Shown: piece after piece, positions 62,888-64,000 of the stretch | Position numbering within the stretch: the first letter of the stretch is position 1 | Layout of the letters: the number at the start of each line of letters is the position of its first letter | DNA from: Solibacillus palustris | GTDB lineage: Bacteria; Bacillota; Bacilli; Bacillales_A; Planococcaceae | DNA: 64,000 nt | NCBI RefSeq assembly: GCF_022549215.1 | Contig: NZ_JAKZFC010000007.1 | Coordinates: 62,001 to 126,000 of the forward strand | Reading direction: 5' to 3' | Made by a program: the position numbers and the translations under genes | Notes under the pieces: model-generated | Told to the model about the DNA's origin: nothing | What the model saw: the letters and a program-made list of their open reading frames with translations, nothing else | The model's database searches: none

Positions 62888-64000
62888 TTAGCGACTTAAA
62901 ATATCGTTAATTTCTTTTTCAGCTGCATCCAATTCAGTATTAAGATCTTGTTCATTAATATAGATATTTTGCAGGCGCTTATTAAAGGCTTTATTTACAT
63001 CATTCGCATTTTCAATACCTAGGTAAAAGTCCGACGCTTTATCTAAACTTTCAACAGATGCTGTTAATGCTTGCCCCTCTAATGTTCCATCGTTTTTATA
63101 GAAGAATTCATCCTTTGCAGCTGCTTTCGTTGAAGGCAGTGTACTTGCTACTTTAGAGAATGCCAATTGATTTGCATCGTTTGTTACATAGTGTGCAAAT
63201 GCAGTTGCTGCTTCAACATTATCAGAAGCATTTGGTACAACTAGATTCATAGAGTTCGTAAAACGAATCCCTGCTTTTCCAAGTGGTGCTGGCACGGCAA
63301 TCGTTTTCTTGTATACATCTGGTGAAGCCGTTTTTAATTGATTAATAAATGATGAACTCGAGATAATCATCGCTACTTGCTCACTACCAAATAGTTGAAC
63401 TTGTTGGGCGAATGCAGGAATATCCTTAGGAATAACCCCTGCTTTAATTAGCTCTATATTGCTTTGGATATACGCTTTTACTTCATCATTATTAAATGCC
63501 GCTTTTCCTCCTTCAGCCACTTTGAACCCTTCTTCAAGAATAGAGCGCGTTTCCATCGTGAAAACATAACCGAAAGAACCCGTTTTTTCTTGAATTTGTT
63601 CACCCCAGTTAGCCAAATCTGCTTTTGTTTGTGGAGGATTATTAATATCTAGTCCAGCTTTTTCTACTAAGTCTGTGTTGATATAAAGCACAGGAATTCC
63701 TGTATACCAAGGCAATGCATATGCACCATTATCAACTACTGTAGAATTGTAGATTCCGTCAAAATAGATACTTCGCTGTTCTTCTGTTAATTGTTTATTA
63801 AAGTCTGTTAATGCACCTTTTGAAGCCATTTGACTTGCCAATTCAGTATTTAAATTGACAACATCTGGTGCTTGCTTACTCGCAATGCTTGTTAATAATT
63901 TATTTTGGATTGCGTCATACGGGAAGTCTTTCCAATCAATTTTTACACCTGGATTCTCTTTCTCATAATTCGCTATTAATTCATTAAAGTAATCATTAAA
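62888..64000 (-). CDS. Extracellular sugar-binding protein, partial (N-terminus off window)
   Basis: 370 residues of a family 1 solute-binding protein; the frame runs off the right edge without its signal peptide. Landmarks are ENPGVKIDWKDFPYDAIQNKLLTSIASKQAPDVVN, ALPWYTGIPVLYINTDLV and a C-terminal NKRLQNIYINEQD. It delivers the sugar ligand to the two permeases downstream. Ligand unknown; the operon suggests an amino-sugar glycoside. Confidence 0.9.
   Translation of the reverse strand, partial: FNDYFNELIANYEKENPGVKIDWKDFPYDAIQNKLLTSIASKQAPDVVNLNTELASQMASKGALTDFNKQLTEEQRSIYFDGIYNSTVVDNGAYALPWYTGIPVLYINTDLVEKAGLDINNPPQTKADLANWGEQIQEKTGSFGYVFTMETRSILEEGFKVAEGGKAAFNNDEVKAYIQSNIELIKAGVIPKDIPAFAQQVQLFGSEQVAMIISSSSFINQLKTASPDVYKKTIAVPAPLGKAGIRFTNSMNLVVPNASDNVEAATAFAHYVTNDANQLAFSKVASTLPSTKAAAKDEFFYKNDGTLEGQALTASVESLDKASDFYLGIENANDVNKAFNKRLQNIYINEQDLNTELDAAEKEINDILSR

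Overview
ORGANISM. The window is low-GC Firmicute DNA with strong GGAGG-type ribosome binding sites, many TTG/GTG starts, a spore protein gene (tlp), an SLH-domain surface protein, a CydS-type cytochrome bd micro-subunit and an Lsa-type ABC-F gene. This points to a spore-forming Bacillales member, most like the Lysinibacillus/Solibacillus (Planococcaceae/Caryophanaceae) group. The genus is inference from gene content. No rRNA, tRNA, CRISPR, phage or intact transposase was found. LAYOUT. 1-3 kb: a divergent GcvPB/GcvPA-like pair with an SDR dehydrogenase. 3.3-5.1 kb: a 5'-truncated GH63-like glycosidase and a 5'-truncated kdpD face away from one breakpoint near 4.15 kb; intact kdpE follows. 5.2-9.4 kb: SLH protein, AraC-type regulator, two small membrane proteins, PsiE. 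9.6-17.7 kb: cytochrome bd locus (cydA, cydB and an overlooked 31-residue cydS), an NreBC-like two-component system and the CydDC exporter. A shared 16-bp palindrome sits exactly 23 nt from the -10 boxes of both cydA and cydDC. 17.8-27 kb: methyltransferase, thioredoxin, nitroreductase, peptidase, lipoproteins, hydrolase, acetyltransferase, glutaminase. 27-36 kb: CPBP protease, S66 carboxypeptidase, Nudix, several GNAT acetyltransferases and DUF genes. 36.5-40.4 kb: heme-stress module hrtB-hrtA-hssR-hssS with a direct-repeat HssR operator. 40.4-42.2 kb: Lsa-like ABC-F gene behind a leader-peptide attenuator. 42-52.5 kb: mixed housekeeping and accessory genes (HAD, kinase, tlp, chemoreceptor, amidase, glycosyltransferase). 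52.9-64 kb: one minus-strand sugar cluster running off the right edge. HOW THE GENES WORK TOGETHER. The cyd block is a self-contained respiratory unit: oxidase subunits, the exporter needed to assemble them, and a sensor/regulator whose probable operator lies before both operons. The Hss/Hrt module deals with heme, the cofactor that oxidase needs. The 52.9-64 kb cluster links a sugar ABC importer to DUF4127, an FAD oxidoreductase, a GHL10-type glycosidase, an esterase, NanE, an unusual ROK kinase and an RpiR regulator. It looks like an undescribed route for taking up and dismantling a ManNAc- or hexosamine-containing glycoside and delivering GlcNAc-6-phosphate, and is the best candidate here for a new system. 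REPEATS. Three copies of a hairpin-rich dispersed repeat (30.4, 52.8, 60.9 kb), a six-unit 20-21 bp phased repeat (25.7 kb) and a two-copy conserved leader (12.1 and 18.5 kb) are the main unexplained non-coding structures.
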